Of a stretch of 27,350 nt of DNA, positions 6,728-15,024 are shown piece after piece (the first letter of the stretch is position 1; the number at the start of each line of letters is the position of its first letter). The stretch comes from Ga0074130 sp035565355 (GTDB taxonomy: Bacteria > Pseudomonadota > Gammaproteobacteria > Burkholderiales > Rhodocyclaceae), in NCBI GenBank assembly GCA_035565355.1, contig DATMSM010000081.1:1-27350 (forward strand), in the 5' to 3' direction. The position numbers and the translations under genes are program-made. The notes under the pieces are model-generated. The model did no database searches and was not told the origin of the DNA. It saw only the letters and a program-made list of their open reading frames with translations.

Positions 6728-7345
6728 TCAGGCTTGCGAGCGACGGCGCAGCGAAGCCAGGCCAGCCAAGGCAAGGCCGGTGAGCGCTAGGCTGCCGGGT
6801 TCCGGCACTTGCGTCGGGATGACGATACCGACTTCACTACCGAAGCCAGCGAGCTGGGTTGCGGTGTAGGCACCGGTGCGAGCCGCACCCGTATCGAACA
6901 CTGCCGTGGCCGTGGCACCGATAAAGCCGGCGCCCAGGATGCCGGTCGCATCGATGGCGGAGAAGAAATCGGTATCAACGCCGAAGATGAAGGTATCGCC
7001 CACATCGAAGCTGGTAAAGGTCACGGTCAGGATGGATAGCCCATCAAGGAAAATGTCGGACGGGAAGGTATGTCCGACAACTGAAGAGCTGCCATCCAGC
7101 GTGAGCGGGCTGGGGCTAGAACCCGGGGCCGTCGCCGTGGTATCGAAGAATCCGCCGATGGGCGTCAGATCCCAGATCAGGGCAACGATCTTCTCGCCCG
7201 CCGTGGAGGTATTGGTAAAGCGGAAAGCATTCGAGGTTGCGAAGGTGGTGCCCTCGATGATCAGGCCGCTGGCGGAGGGGGTTGCCTGTGCGGCGCCACC
7301 GAAGCCCAGCAGCACCAAGGCCAAGGCTAGTAAATTCTTTTTCAT
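6728..7345 (-). CDS. PEP-CTERM sorting domain protein
   Basis: 205-residue secreted protein. It has an N-terminal signal peptide (MKKNLLALALVLLGFGGAAQA), a low-complexity Thr/Ser/Gly-rich beta-type body with almost no charged residues, and the C-terminal exosortase signal: VPEP followed by a hydrophobic helix (about residues 183-198) and RRR. Exosortases recognise this tail, and such proteins are exported to the cell surface or matrix, often linked to exopolysaccharide and floc formation. The ATG at 7345 is chosen because GGAG lies at 7355-7352. An in-frame TTG at 7357 would add four residues. No exosortase gene is in the window. A sigma-54 promoter and IHF site lie upstream. The function of the body domain is unknown. 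Confidence 0.88.
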   Translation of the reverse strand: MKKNLLALALVLLGFGGAAQATPSASGLIIEGTTFATSNAFRFTNTSTAGEKIVALIWDLTPIGGFFDTTATAPGSSPSPLTLDGSSSVVGHTFPSDIFLDGLSILTVTFTSFDVGDTFIFGVDTDFFSAIDATGILGAGFIGATATAVFDTGAARTGAYTATQLAGFGSEVGIVIPTQVPEPGSLALTGLALAGLASLRRRSQA

Positions 7346-7398
7346 GCCGGACTCCAATTGTGTTGGTTAAAGTTTCAAAATGAAACCAAGCACAACAA

Positions 7399-7414
7399 AG
7401 CACCATTCGTGCCA
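7399..7414 (-). promoter_or_regulatory. Sigma-54 (RpoN) promoter of the PEP-CTERM gene
   Basis: The minus strand reads TGGCACGAATGGTGCT. This matches the -24/-12 consensus TGGCAC(G)-N4-TTGC(T/A) at all but one fixed position, with the invariant GG and GC exactly 10 nt apart. The predicted start is near 7388, leaving a leader of about 43 nt. The leader opens with a small hairpin (GTTTCA-TTT-TGAAAC, 7386-7372). A dyad CTGTC-N9-GACAG (7500-7518), centred about 120 bp upstream of the start, could be the activator site. Confidence 0.75.
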
Positions 7415-7444
7415 TTTTCTGGGGTCTGGGTTTTATCCTAATAA

Positions 7445-7457
7445 AATCAATTTCTTA
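7445..7457 (+). promoter_or_regulatory. IHF binding site upstream of the sigma-54 promoter
   Basis: AATCAATTTCTTA matches the IHF consensus WATCAA-N4-TTR at every defined base. It sits in AT-rich DNA about 31-43 bp beyond the -24 element, between the promoter and a possible activator dyad. That is where IHF usually bends DNA at sigma-54 promoters. Confidence 0.55.
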
Positions 7458-7526
7458 TGCCTGTATTCGACGACATCCTTTGTGCTGGCTGTATCTTTCC
7501 TGTCAGAAGCGTCGACAGCCCCGCGT

Positions 7527-8102
7527 TCAGGATCGAAGCAAGATCCACTGCTGGGGCCATAGTTGCAAAGGCTCGGTTTTGAATCCGCTTTTCACGAACA
7601 GGTGCCAGCGGCCCAGTACATAGGCCAGCAGCGTGTTCGCATGCGCACCAAAGTCATGTTCGGCGGACAGCGCGCCCTGGGTTGAGGCAATTCGCAGCGA
7701 CTGCTTTAACGAAGCCTCGATGCGTTCCATAAGCTGGTTGATGCGTACCTGCAGGCGTGGATTCTCATGCACCAGCGCGTCGCCGATCAGCACGCGGGTC
7801 AGGCCGCGATTCTTCTGGGCGAAACGCAGCAGGCTGGTGACGACGAGTTCGGCCTGCTTGATGCCATTCTCCTCGTCCTGCTCGATCTGATTGATGACTG
7901 AGAAGACGCTGTTCTCGATGAACTCGATCAGGCCTTCATACATCTGCGCCTTGCTGGCGTAGTGGCGGTAGAGCGCGGCCTCGGAGACATCAAGCCGAGC
8001 GGCGAGGGCGGCGGTGGTGACTTTCTCGCCCTGAGGGGTTTCGAGCATTTCCGCAATCACTTGCAGGATTTGCAGCTTGCGTTCACCAGCTTTCGTTGCC
8101 AT
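7527..8102 (-). CDS. slmA: Nucleoid occlusion factor SlmA (TetR family)
   Basis: 191-residue TetR-type protein. The N-terminal helix-turn-helix occupies about residues 26-50 (VTTAALAARLDVSEAALYRHYASKAQMYEGLIEFIE), and the match to SlmA continues through LTRVLIGDALVHENPRLQVRINQLMERIEASLKQ. SlmA bound to its chromosomal sites blocks FtsZ assembly over the nucleoid. A GGGAGGGAG-rich Shine-Dalgarno region lies just before the ATG. It follows argB by 30 nt, the usual argB-slmA arrangement, and is probably co-transcribed with it. No terminator is visible after its stop, where the control region of the PEP-CTERM gene begins. Confidence 0.93.
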   Translation of the reverse strand: MATKAGERKLQILQVIAEMLETPQGEKVTTAALAARLDVSEAALYRHYASKAQMYEGLIEFIENSVFSVINQIEQDEENGIKQAELVVTSLLRFAQKNRGLTRVLIGDALVHENPRLQVRINQLMERIEASLKQSLRIASTQGALSAEHDFGAHANTLLAYVLGRWHLFVKSGFKTEPLQLWPQQWILLRS

Positions 8103-8132
8103 CGCGCTCCCTCCCCGGAGTGTTGGTAACTT

Positions 8133-9020
8133 TTACTTGGATTTGATCAGCGTGCCCACGCCTTCGTCGGTGAGAATCTCAAGCAGCAGCGCATGTTCGA
8201 CGCGGCCGTCGATAATGTGCACGCTCTTCACGCCGCTACGTGCAGCATCGAGAGCGGAGCCGATCTTGGGCAGCATGCCGCCGGACAGCGTGCCGTCGTC
8301 GACCATGCCGTCGATATCCTTGGGTGTGATACCTGTCAGCAGCTCCCCTGCCTTGTTGAGCACGCCCGGCGTATTGGTCAGCAGCACCAGTTTCTCGGCC
8401 TTGAGCACTTCGGCGATCTTGCCGGCGACGACGTCGGCATTGATGTTGTAGGTTTCACCGTCGGCGCCGACGCCGATCGGTGCGATTACTGGAATGAAGG
8501 CCTGGCTGCCGAGCAGCGAAATCAGCGAGGGATCGATGGAGACGATGTCGCCGACCTGGCCGATATCGATCAGATCGCCCGGGTGATCCTTGTCTGCCAT
8601 CATCAGCTTCTTGGCGCGGATCATATGGCCGTCCTTGCCGGTCAGGCCCACGGCCTTGCCACCGGCTTGGTTGATCAGATTGACGACGTCCTTGTTCACC
8701 TGGCCGCCAAGCACCATCTCAACCAGTTCCATGGTCTCGGCGTCGGTGACGCGCATGCCTTGGATGAACTCGCCCTTCTTGCCGACGCGGCCGAGCAGAC
8801 TCTCGATTTGTGGACCGCCGCCGTGCACCACAATCACGTTCATGCCGACCAGCTTCAGCATCACCACATCATGGGCGAAGCATTGCTTGAGCTTTTCGTC
8901 GGTCATGGCGTTGCCGCCGTACTTCACGACGATGGTCTTGCCGTGGAAGCGCTGGATATAGGGCAGGGCCTCGGCGAGGATGCCGGCTTCCTGTTGCGGG
9001 GTGATCTTGGGTGCGGACAT
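8133..9020 (-). CDS. argB: Acetylglutamate kinase
   Basis: 295-residue amino-acid kinase family enzyme that phosphorylates N-acetylglutamate in the second step of arginine synthesis. Visible motifs are VVKYGGNAM (near residue 33), VHGGGPQIESLL (substrate and phosphate binding), NINADVVAGKIAEVL, LLTNTPGVLN and SGGMLPKI. The N-terminal helical extension before residue 30 is typical of hexameric, arginine-inhibited enzymes, so feedback control is likely but inferred. The first gene of a two-gene unit with slmA. The Shine-Dalgarno sequence is not obvious. Confidence 0.97.
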   Translation of the reverse strand: MSAPKITPQQEAGILAEALPYIQRFHGKTIVVKYGGNAMTDEKLKQCFAHDVVMLKLVGMNVIVVHGGGPQIESLLGRVGKKGEFIQGMRVTDAETMELVEMVLGGQVNKDVVNLINQAGGKAVGLTGKDGHMIRAKKLMMADKDHPGDLIDIGQVGDIVSIDPSLISLLGSQAFIPVIAPIGVGADGETYNINADVVAGKIAEVLKAEKLVLLTNTPGVLNKAGELLTGITPKDIDGMVDDGTLSGGMLPKIGSALDAARSGVKSVHIIDGRVEHALLLEILTDEGVGTLIKSK

Positions 9021-9041
9021 GGCGAATGATAGAAAGCGACT

Positions 9042-9059
9042 GCGAATTCGCGCATTCTA
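9042..9059 (-). promoter_or_regulatory. Possible argB promoter region
   Basis: A TAGAAT -10-like hexamer (9059-9054 on the minus strand) is followed by the 10-bp palindrome GCGAATTCGC (9042-9051), which would cover the start site. The nearest -35 candidate (TTGCCT) is 19 nt away. It does not resemble an ArgR box. Confidence 0.3.
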
Positions 9060-9096
9060 CCCGCACAGGCGCCCAAAAAGGCAAGCCAAAACAAGC

Positions 9097-9126
9097 CCGT
9101 GCGCGGGCATGGCGACCCGCGCACGG
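9097..9126 (-). terminator. Terminator hairpin after hsp20
   Basis: An 11-bp perfect GC-rich stem (9097-9107 with 9116-9126) has an 8-nt loop. It is followed on the minus strand by an interrupted T-rich stretch (TTGTTTTGG...CCTTTTT). It lies 17 nt after the hsp20 stop. The T-tract is imperfect, so efficiency is uncertain. Confidence 0.6.
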
Positions 9127-9143
9127 AAGTAATGGCTAACTGC

Positions 9144-9560
9144 CTATTGGATTTGCAGGCGTTTGTTGGGGCTGGCGGCCTTCTTGGGCAGGGTCAGCTC
9201 CAGAACGCCGTCGCTGTATTTGGCGCTGGCCGCGGCTTCATCGATCTCGGTGCCGAGGTCGAAGCTGCGCGCTACTTTGCCGAAATGGCGCTCGGTCCGC
9301 AGGATACGTTCGCCTTCCTTGATCTCTCTTTCCTGGCGGCGCTCGGCGCTGATGGAAACGACGGAACCGTCAATATCGACATGGATGTCTTCCTTACGCA
9401 CGCCGGGCAACTCGGCATGGACCTGGTAGCCCTGGGCCTGCGCCTTGACGTCGATCTTGATGGCGGGAAGTTCGCTGGTATCGCCACCATAGCCGACCGG
9501 CCGCACGAAGAAGCCGCGGAAGAAATCGTCGAGCGGGTCATAACGGGTGAGGCTGCTCAT
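9144..9560 (-). CDS. Hsp20 / alpha-crystallin family small heat-shock protein
   Basis: 138-residue class A-type small heat-shock protein that holds unfolding proteins in oligomeric assemblies. The alpha-crystallin domain spans about residues 36-130 (IKIDVKAQAQGYQVHAELPGVRKEDI ... GVLELTLPKK). It has the conserved A/GVLxLxLPKK end and a short C-terminal tail with an IXI-like KRLQIQ. The N-terminus (MSSLTRYDPLDDFFRGFF) is the usual oligomerisation segment. AAGGAG precedes the ATG by 8 nt. A sigma-32-like promoter lies 50-75 nt upstream. It is divergent from the small CWC protein gene. Confidence 0.94.
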   Translation of the reverse strand: MSSLTRYDPLDDFFRGFFVRPVGYGGDTSELPAIKIDVKAQAQGYQVHAELPGVRKEDIHVDIDGSVVSISAERRQEREIKEGERILRTERHFGKVARSFDLGTEIDEAAASAKYSDGVLELTLPKKAASPNKRLQIQ

Positions 9561-9608
9561 GAGGGTTCTCCTTTAGTGGGTTGGCAGGGATGTTCCTGTA
9601 CCCAGGAG

Positions 9609-9634
9609 ATAGGCGCCAGCGCTGAATTTTCAAG
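9609..9634 (-). promoter_or_regulatory. Sigma-32 (RpoH)-like promoter of hsp20
   Basis: On the minus strand CTTGAA (9634-9629) is followed after 14 nt by GCCTAT (9614-9609). This resembles the heat-shock consensus CTTGAA-N13/14-CCCCAT, with the -35 perfect and four of six -10 bases matching. The gene identity supports it. Confidence 0.5.
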
Positions 9635-9641
9635 AGGCAGG

Positions 9642-9884
9642 ATGTACAGTGTTGACATGGATCAGACTGTTTCCCCTGTTACCGAACTGGCGCCGAATGT
9701 CAGCTGCAGCCGCTGCGGCACTCCCTTTGTCTGCGGCTACACGGCCGGCGCGGCCCAGTGCTGGTGCATGCACGCGGAAGGAGAGGCCTTGCCGCTGCCC
9801 GCAGCGGACACTGTAGGCTGCCTGTGTCCGACCTGCCTGCATTTGGTCCAGGCGCAGCGGGGCGATGGGTTTCTGGAGGCTTAG
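9642..9884 (+). CDS. Small cysteine-rich CWC-family protein
   Basis: 80-residue protein with the CWC family pattern: CSRCG near residue 22, a central CWCM, and CLCPTC near the end. That gives eight Cys in about 45 residues, presumably binding metal (zinc ribbon-like). The biological role is unknown to me. AGAGG precedes the ATG at 9642 at a suitable distance; the second ATG at 9657 has no Shine-Dalgarno sequence. The same frame is open far upstream through hsp20, but that stretch is antisense shadow. It is divergent from hsp20 with about 80 bp between starts. Confidence 0.75.
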   Translation: MYSVDMDQTVSPVTELAPNVSCSRCGTPFVCGYTAGAAQCWCMHAEGEALPLPAADTVGCLCPTCLHLVQAQRGDGFLEA

Positions 9885-9950
9885 GGGTTGCGTGGGCCAT
9901 GCGCTGCCCGCCGAGGCGGTACGCACCCACGACGTGCCTGAGACTGTGGC

Positions 9951-10415
9951 TTAGCGACCGGAGGTGCGGTCTTGTGCCAGCAGGTAGATGGCGTCCCGGT
10001 TGCTCCAGGAGAAGCAGGCCTCGGCCGCTTCGCGCCAGGGCAGCCAGCGCGCATTGCAGTGCTCGTCATCGCAATGCGTGATGGCGACCTCCCGCGGCAC
10101 GCAGACGCTGAAGAAATGCTCGGTGTTATGGGTCACACCCTCGGCATAGCGATCCCGCCACTGCAGGAAAATCTCATAGCGATTGGCGACCTTCCAGTCG
10201 ACCAGCATGTCCGGCGTGATGCGCAGGCCGGTTTCTTCCCAAACCTCGCGACAGGCGGTTTCCGCCAGCGTTTCGCCGACTTCCTGGCTGCCGGTGACCG
10301 ACTGCCAGAAGCCGGTGTGTCCCTTGCGTTCGAGCTGAAGGATCTGTAGATCCTCGGTGTGAATGACGACGAGGACGGAGACCGGGATCTTTTTGGCGAT
10401 GACCGCGTCGCTCAT
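9951..10415 (-). CDS. nudB: Dihydroneopterin triphosphate diphosphatase (Nudix)
   Basis: 154-residue Nudix hydrolase. The Nudix box is complete near residues 37-59: GSQEVGETLAETACREVWEETGL fits GX5EX7REUXEEXGU, with the metal-binding Glu residues present. NudB removes pyrophosphate from dihydroneopterin triphosphate in folate synthesis. The extended similarity (GFWQSVTGS, NTEHFFSV, NARWLPW) and the aspS neighbourhood favour NudB over a generic Nudix protein. The ATG at 10415 is preferred because it lies 13 nt after the barstar stop. An upstream in-frame ATG at 10454 would overlap barstar and add 13 residues. Confidence 0.88.
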   Translation of the reverse strand: MSDAVIAKKIPVSVLVVIHTEDLQILQLERKGHTGFWQSVTGSQEVGETLAETACREVWEETGLRITPDMLVDWKVANRYEIFLQWRDRYAEGVTHNTEHFFSVCVPREVAITHCDDEHCNARWLPWREAAEACFSWSNRDAIYLLAQDRTSGR

Positions 10416-10428
10416 CGTCGAGCCTAAG

Positions 10429-10842
10429 TCAGACGTTGGAAGGCAGATCGACAAAGCACCAGAAAGGCTTGCCTTCTTCGCGCCAGGAATTTGCGGCCTC
10501 GGCGAAGACGTCGATCAGCATGTTGAACTCGGACGGTGCCAGATTGTTGATGTTGTGACAGTTCTCGAGAATGATGGTGTAGCCGGGTGCCGGTACCCAG
10601 TTCATGTCACAGATGCAATCCATCAGGGCATCGTAGTTGGCACCGAACCAAGCCGGCAGCTCCAGCCCTTCGCCGATGAGGTTGAGCATCTGTTCGCGGC
10701 TGCGCGCGGTGCGCAGGTCGGCGCGGTACACGATGTGCTGGTTGGCTTCGGCCGCGGCCAGTATGGCTTCGACGCCGCCTTCGGGAATTTCAAAGACGCC
10801 AGCGACTTCGGGGTTGGCCAGGGTTTCGGTGTAATCGTTCAT
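10429..10842 (-). CDS. Barstar-family ribonuclease inhibitor
   Basis: 137-residue barstar-like protein, longer than the 90-residue Bacillus barstar because of an N-terminal segment. The inhibitor helix is clear: LPAWFGANYDALMDCICDM. N69, D71 and D75 correspond to the barstar residues N33, D35 and D39 that plug the RNase active site. The start codon overlaps the stop of the RNase gene (ATGA), so inhibitor and enzyme are translationally coupled. It is likely a cytoplasmic safeguard against the exported RNase encoded just upstream. Confidence 0.92.
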   Translation of the reverse strand: MNDYTETLANPEVAGVFEIPEGGVEAILAAAEANQHIVYRADLRTARSREQMLNLIGEGLELPAWFGANYDALMDCICDMNWVPAPGYTIILENCHNINNLAPSEFNMLIDVFAEAANSWREEGKPFWCFVDLPSNV

Positions 10843-11195
10843 TGGATGATGCGTCGGAAACTGTTGTAGTGGTCGGCGGTGTAGTAGCGCTCGCCCTCAT
10901 GGCCGGCGACGATGCGCCGCGGGCCGCGATGCTTGAGACCGGGCGTTACTACCGTGTATTCGCGATAGTAGCCGCGCTTTTTCAGCGGCAGGTGCTTCTC
11001 GTAGTTGCCGAAGACCACGCCGTCACGCTGAAAGGGGAACGGTCCGCCCGCCTCGATCAGCTGCAGCGTGGTGCGTGCCTCGGCCGGCAGGTCGGCAAGC
11101 GCAATGCTGTTGTCGAAAGCGCCGGCCAGCCCTGTGAAGCAGAGCAGCCAAGCCAGTGACAGCAGTGAAAGCAGGCGTCTTGTGGCGGACATCAT
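10839..11195 (-). CDS. Secreted guanyl-specific ribonuclease (RNase Sa / barnase type)
   Basis: 118 residues with a signal peptide (residues 1-26, LLSLLSLAWLLCFTGLAGA) and a mature domain of about 92 residues, the size of RNase Sa. Matches to RNase Sa are direct: VFGNYEKHLP contains the catalytic base E66, YYREYTVVTPG follows, RGPRRIVAG carries the active-site Arg, and YYTADHYNSF contains the catalytic acid H109. The mature part has no Cys, so the RNase Sa disulfide is absent. RNase Sa-type enzymes are known to be inhibited by barstar, encoded immediately downstream. Its start overlaps the Mrr-type gene stop (ATGA); a second ATG follows directly. Role: scavenging or interbacterial use is not decidable here. 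Confidence 0.9.
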   Translation of the reverse strand: MMSATRRLLSLLSLAWLLCFTGLAGAFDNSIALADLPAEARTTLQLIEAGGPFPFQRDGVVFGNYEKHLPLKKRGYYREYTVVTPGLKHRGPRRIVAGHEGERYYTADHYNSFRRIIQ

Positions 11196-12118
11196 TCGTC
11201 GGCGAAGTAATCGGTGTCGAGCTTCTTGATCGCATAGGTCTCTATAACGGAGACCCCAACATTGTGCTCGATCATCAGGCTTGCCAATCGTAGCCCATCG
11301 ATCAGGACGATCTTGTAGTTTCGACTGCGCTTGACCTCATCGAGCGCCGCCCTTGTAAAGCCTGCGGTGGTGATGAATACACCTTTGCTTGCGCCGTGCC
11401 CATCAAGTGCACCTTTGAAGTCACGCACTTCGCCGGCACCTACGTCATTGGCCCAGCGCTTTGCCTGAACATAAATTGTGTCCAGCCCAAGCCGATCTTC
11501 ATTGATGATGCCGTCGATGCCGCCATCCCCCGTTTTGCCGACGGTTTGTCCGGCATCTTGGCGACTGCCGCCATAGCCCATCGCGATCAGCACATCCAGA
11601 ACAATTTGCTCGAAGCGATAAGGTGGCACTGATTTCAGGGTTTTGACGAGCTCACCCTTCAATGTGTCTACAAGCTCACGGTATGCCTTATCGAGTAATT
11701 CCTCAGGTGGAATTACTTGCTCGAGATCCAGTTCGGCGGCTGGGTTGGAGGTTTGTTTCTCCTCCTTTGCGTTTCCGTTGTTTTGGAAGGCGACGAAGCT
11801 AGGGTAGTTTCTAAGATCTTTGGTCGTGATCTTGGCTGGATTCTTGGCGAGCAAGGCCAAGCCTTGCTCAGTGATCTGGAATTGTCCCCGGATCGGAGTT
11901 ATCAAAACACCGGCTTTATCCAGGAAGGTTTTAGCCCAAGCAACGCGGTTATAGAACAAGGGCGCACGACCGCTTGGGAGCAATTCAGTGCGTTCGTCCT
12001 GCGTGAGATTGTATTCGTCGCCAAGGACTTCGACAGCATCACGCAAACGCCATGGCTGCTGATTGCTGGCCAGCTTCAACAGCGGCAGCATCAGGGATTG
12101 GAAATCCGGGATGGCCAT
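11192..12118 (-). CDS. Mrr-type restriction endonuclease
   Basis: 308-residue protein with two domains. The first is an N-terminal winged-helix (Mrr_N-like) region at about residues 5-92 (DEYNLTQDERTELLPSGRAPLFYNRVAWAK). The second is a C-terminal Mrr catalytic domain from about 165: FEQIVLDVLIAMGYGG with E170, GDGGIDGIINED with D202, and YVQAKRW with Q218-x-K220. Together these form the PD-(D/E)XK variant active site. Mrr enzymes cut methylated or otherwise foreign DNA. GC content is about 52% in sampled lines against above 60% in aspS, suggesting recent acquisition. It begins 12 nt after the aspS stop and overlaps the RNase start, so it is inserted into the aspS-nudB unit. No methyltransferase gene is nearby, consistent with a modification-dependent (type IV) enzyme. 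Confidence 0.88.
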   Translation of the reverse strand: MAIPDFQSLMLPLLKLASNQQPWRLRDAVEVLGDEYNLTQDERTELLPSGRAPLFYNRVAWAKTFLDKAGVLITPIRGQFQITEQGLALLAKNPAKITTKDLRNYPSFVAFQNNGNAKEEKQTSNPAAELDLEQVIPPEELLDKAYRELVDTLKGELVKTLKSVPPYRFEQIVLDVLIAMGYGGSRQDAGQTVGKTGDGGIDGIINEDRLGLDTIYVQAKRWANDVGAGEVRDFKGALDGHGASKGVFITTAGFTRAALDEVKRSRNYKIVLIDGLRLASLMIEHNVGVSVIETYAIKKLDTDYFADE

Positions 12119-12130
12119 GGCGTTACGCTC

Positions 12131-13915
<1,785 letters not shown>

Positions 13916-13972
13916 GATGGATTCCGTTGTGATTCTGTTGGTTGTGCAGCAAGGCCTGCAGGCAAGCCGGCT

Positions 13973-14001
13973 ATTTTACGCGGAGGCAGGGGTGGGGGCA
14001 A
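13973..14001 (-). promoter_or_regulatory. Sigma-70 promoter of aspS
   Basis: On the minus strand TTGCCC (14001-13996), a 17-nt spacer and TAAAAT (13978-13973) give a good housekeeping promoter. The start is predicted near 13966 and the leader is about 50 nt. It lies between the DUF502 stop and aspS, so aspS need not depend on the fmdB-DUF502 transcript. Confidence 0.5.
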
Positions 14002-14013
14002 AGGGCTCCGGCC

Positions 14014-14643
14014 TCAGTTCTGGGGCGCGTCCCCTGGGTCGGACAGATGGGCGGGCGAGACCACGCCCATGGAGACGATGTATTTGAGTGCCTCGTCAAC
14101 GCTCATGTCGAGCACGATGGTTTCGCTCTTCTTGACGAAGAAAAAGAAACCATTGACCGGGCTGGGTGCTGTCGGGATGAAGACGGCGACATATTCGTCC
14201 GGCAGACTGTTGCTCACCTCTTCAGCCGGAGTGCCGGTTTGGAAGGCAATGGCCCAGGCTTGCGGGTGTGGATAACGCACCAGCAGCACCTGGCGAAAGG
14301 CGTCACCGCTGCCCGAAAACAGCGTGTCGCTGACCTGCTTGACGCTGTAATAAATGGACTTGACGATGGGAATGCGCGACAGCGCGCTTTCCCAGAACTT
14401 CACTACCTGCTGGCCGAGGATATTGGCGGTGACCAGACCGGTGATGAAGATGATGAGCAGGGTCAGGATGGTGCCCAGGCCCGGAATGTCGAAACCGATC
14501 TGCGCCAGCGGCCGGAACTGCGTGGGAATCAGGCGGATGGACTGGTCCATCGTGTTGATCACGATGGACAGCACCCACACAGTGATCACCAGCGGCACCC
14601 AGATCAGGAGCCCGGTGATGAAGTACTTCTTGATTTGTTTCAA
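14014..14643 (-). CDS. DUF502 family membrane protein
   Basis: 209-residue protein with two strong hydrophobic segments (about residues 8-30, YFITGLLIWVPLVITVWVLS, and 57-78, LGTILTLLIIFITGLVTANILG). A soluble domain follows with the family signatures SRIPIVKSIYYSVKQV and VAVFIPTAPSPVNGFFFFV. DUF502 proteins sit beside aspS and fmdB in many proteobacteria; their function is not established. It ends 98 nt before the aspS start and begins 12 nt after fmdB ends. Confidence 0.9.
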   Translation of the reverse strand: MKQIKKYFITGLLIWVPLVITVWVLSIVINTMDQSIRLIPTQFRPLAQIGFDIPGLGTILTLLIIFITGLVTANILGQQVVKFWESALSRIPIVKSIYYSVKQVSDTLFSGSGDAFRQVLLVRYPHPQAWAIAFQTGTPAEEVSNSLPDEYVAVFIPTAPSPVNGFFFFVKKSETIVLDMSVDEALKYIVSMGVVSPAHLSDPGDAPQN

Positions 14644-14655
14644 GGCTGCAGGCGC

Positions 14656-14919
14656 TTAGTGACAGGCGCAGGAGGCGCCGCAGGCGGCCGGCGCGGCGCT
14701 CTCGCTGCTGCTGGCGGCACTGCTGGAGCTGCTGGGACTCCCCTTGAAGTCGGTTGCATACCAGCCACTGCCCTTGAGCTGGAAGCCGGCGGCGGTGATC
14801 TGCTTGCTGAAGTTTTCCGTATGGCAGGCGGGGCAGGTGCTCAGCGGCTCGGCGCTGATTTTTTGCAGAACTTCTTTCTCATGACCGCAGGCGCTGCAGC
14901 GGTAGGCGTAAATCGGCAT
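14656..14919 (-). CDS. FmdB-family zinc ribbon protein
   Basis: 87-residue protein starting MPIYAYRCSACG, the family hallmark. Cys8, Cys11, Cys29 and Cys32 (CSAC...CPAC) form a zinc ribbon. The body contains the usual FQLKGSGWYATDF. The tail has a Ser/Ala-rich linker (SPSSSSSAASSSESAAPAA) and ends CGASCACH, a second Cys cluster. GGAGAA lies 7 nt before the ATG at 14919, so the in-frame TTG at 14931 is rejected. The function is a putative regulator; none is proven for this member. Confidence 0.9.
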   Translation of the reverse strand: MPIYAYRCSACGHEKEVLQKISAEPLSTCPACHTENFSKQITAAGFQLKGSGWYATDFKGSPSSSSSAASSSESAAPAACGASCACH

Positions 14920-14945
14920 TGCTTTCTCCAACAGGCCGGATCAGC

Positions 14946-14968
14946 CCGGCAATTTGCCGGAGATTATA
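14946..14968 (-). promoter_or_regulatory. Perfect -10 element with overlapping palindrome upstream of fmdB
   Basis: TATAAT on the minus strand (14968-14963) is followed two bases later by the 15-nt dyad CCGGCAA-N-TTGCCGG (14946-14960), which would cover the transcription start near 14956. No convincing -35 exists at 16-18 nt. A repressor dyad or a 5' hairpin are both possible. Confidence 0.4.
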
Positions 14969-15024
14969 GCGCGCTAGGGTCTTTTTATACTGGATTCAGC
15001 CGCTTAGACTGCCTGCCCAAGCGC

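Noticed and set aside
7380..7562. 60-codon open frame on the plus strand within the PEP-CTERM control region
   Set aside because: No Shine-Dalgarno sequence, no recognisable domain, and it overlaps the sigma-54 and IHF sites and the 3' end of slmA. Chance frame in a spacer.
9889..9931. Hairpin (CGTGGG/CCCACG with inner CCGC/GCGG) between the CWC gene and nudB
   Set aside because: No T-run on either strand and imperfect nesting; not strong enough to call a terminator.
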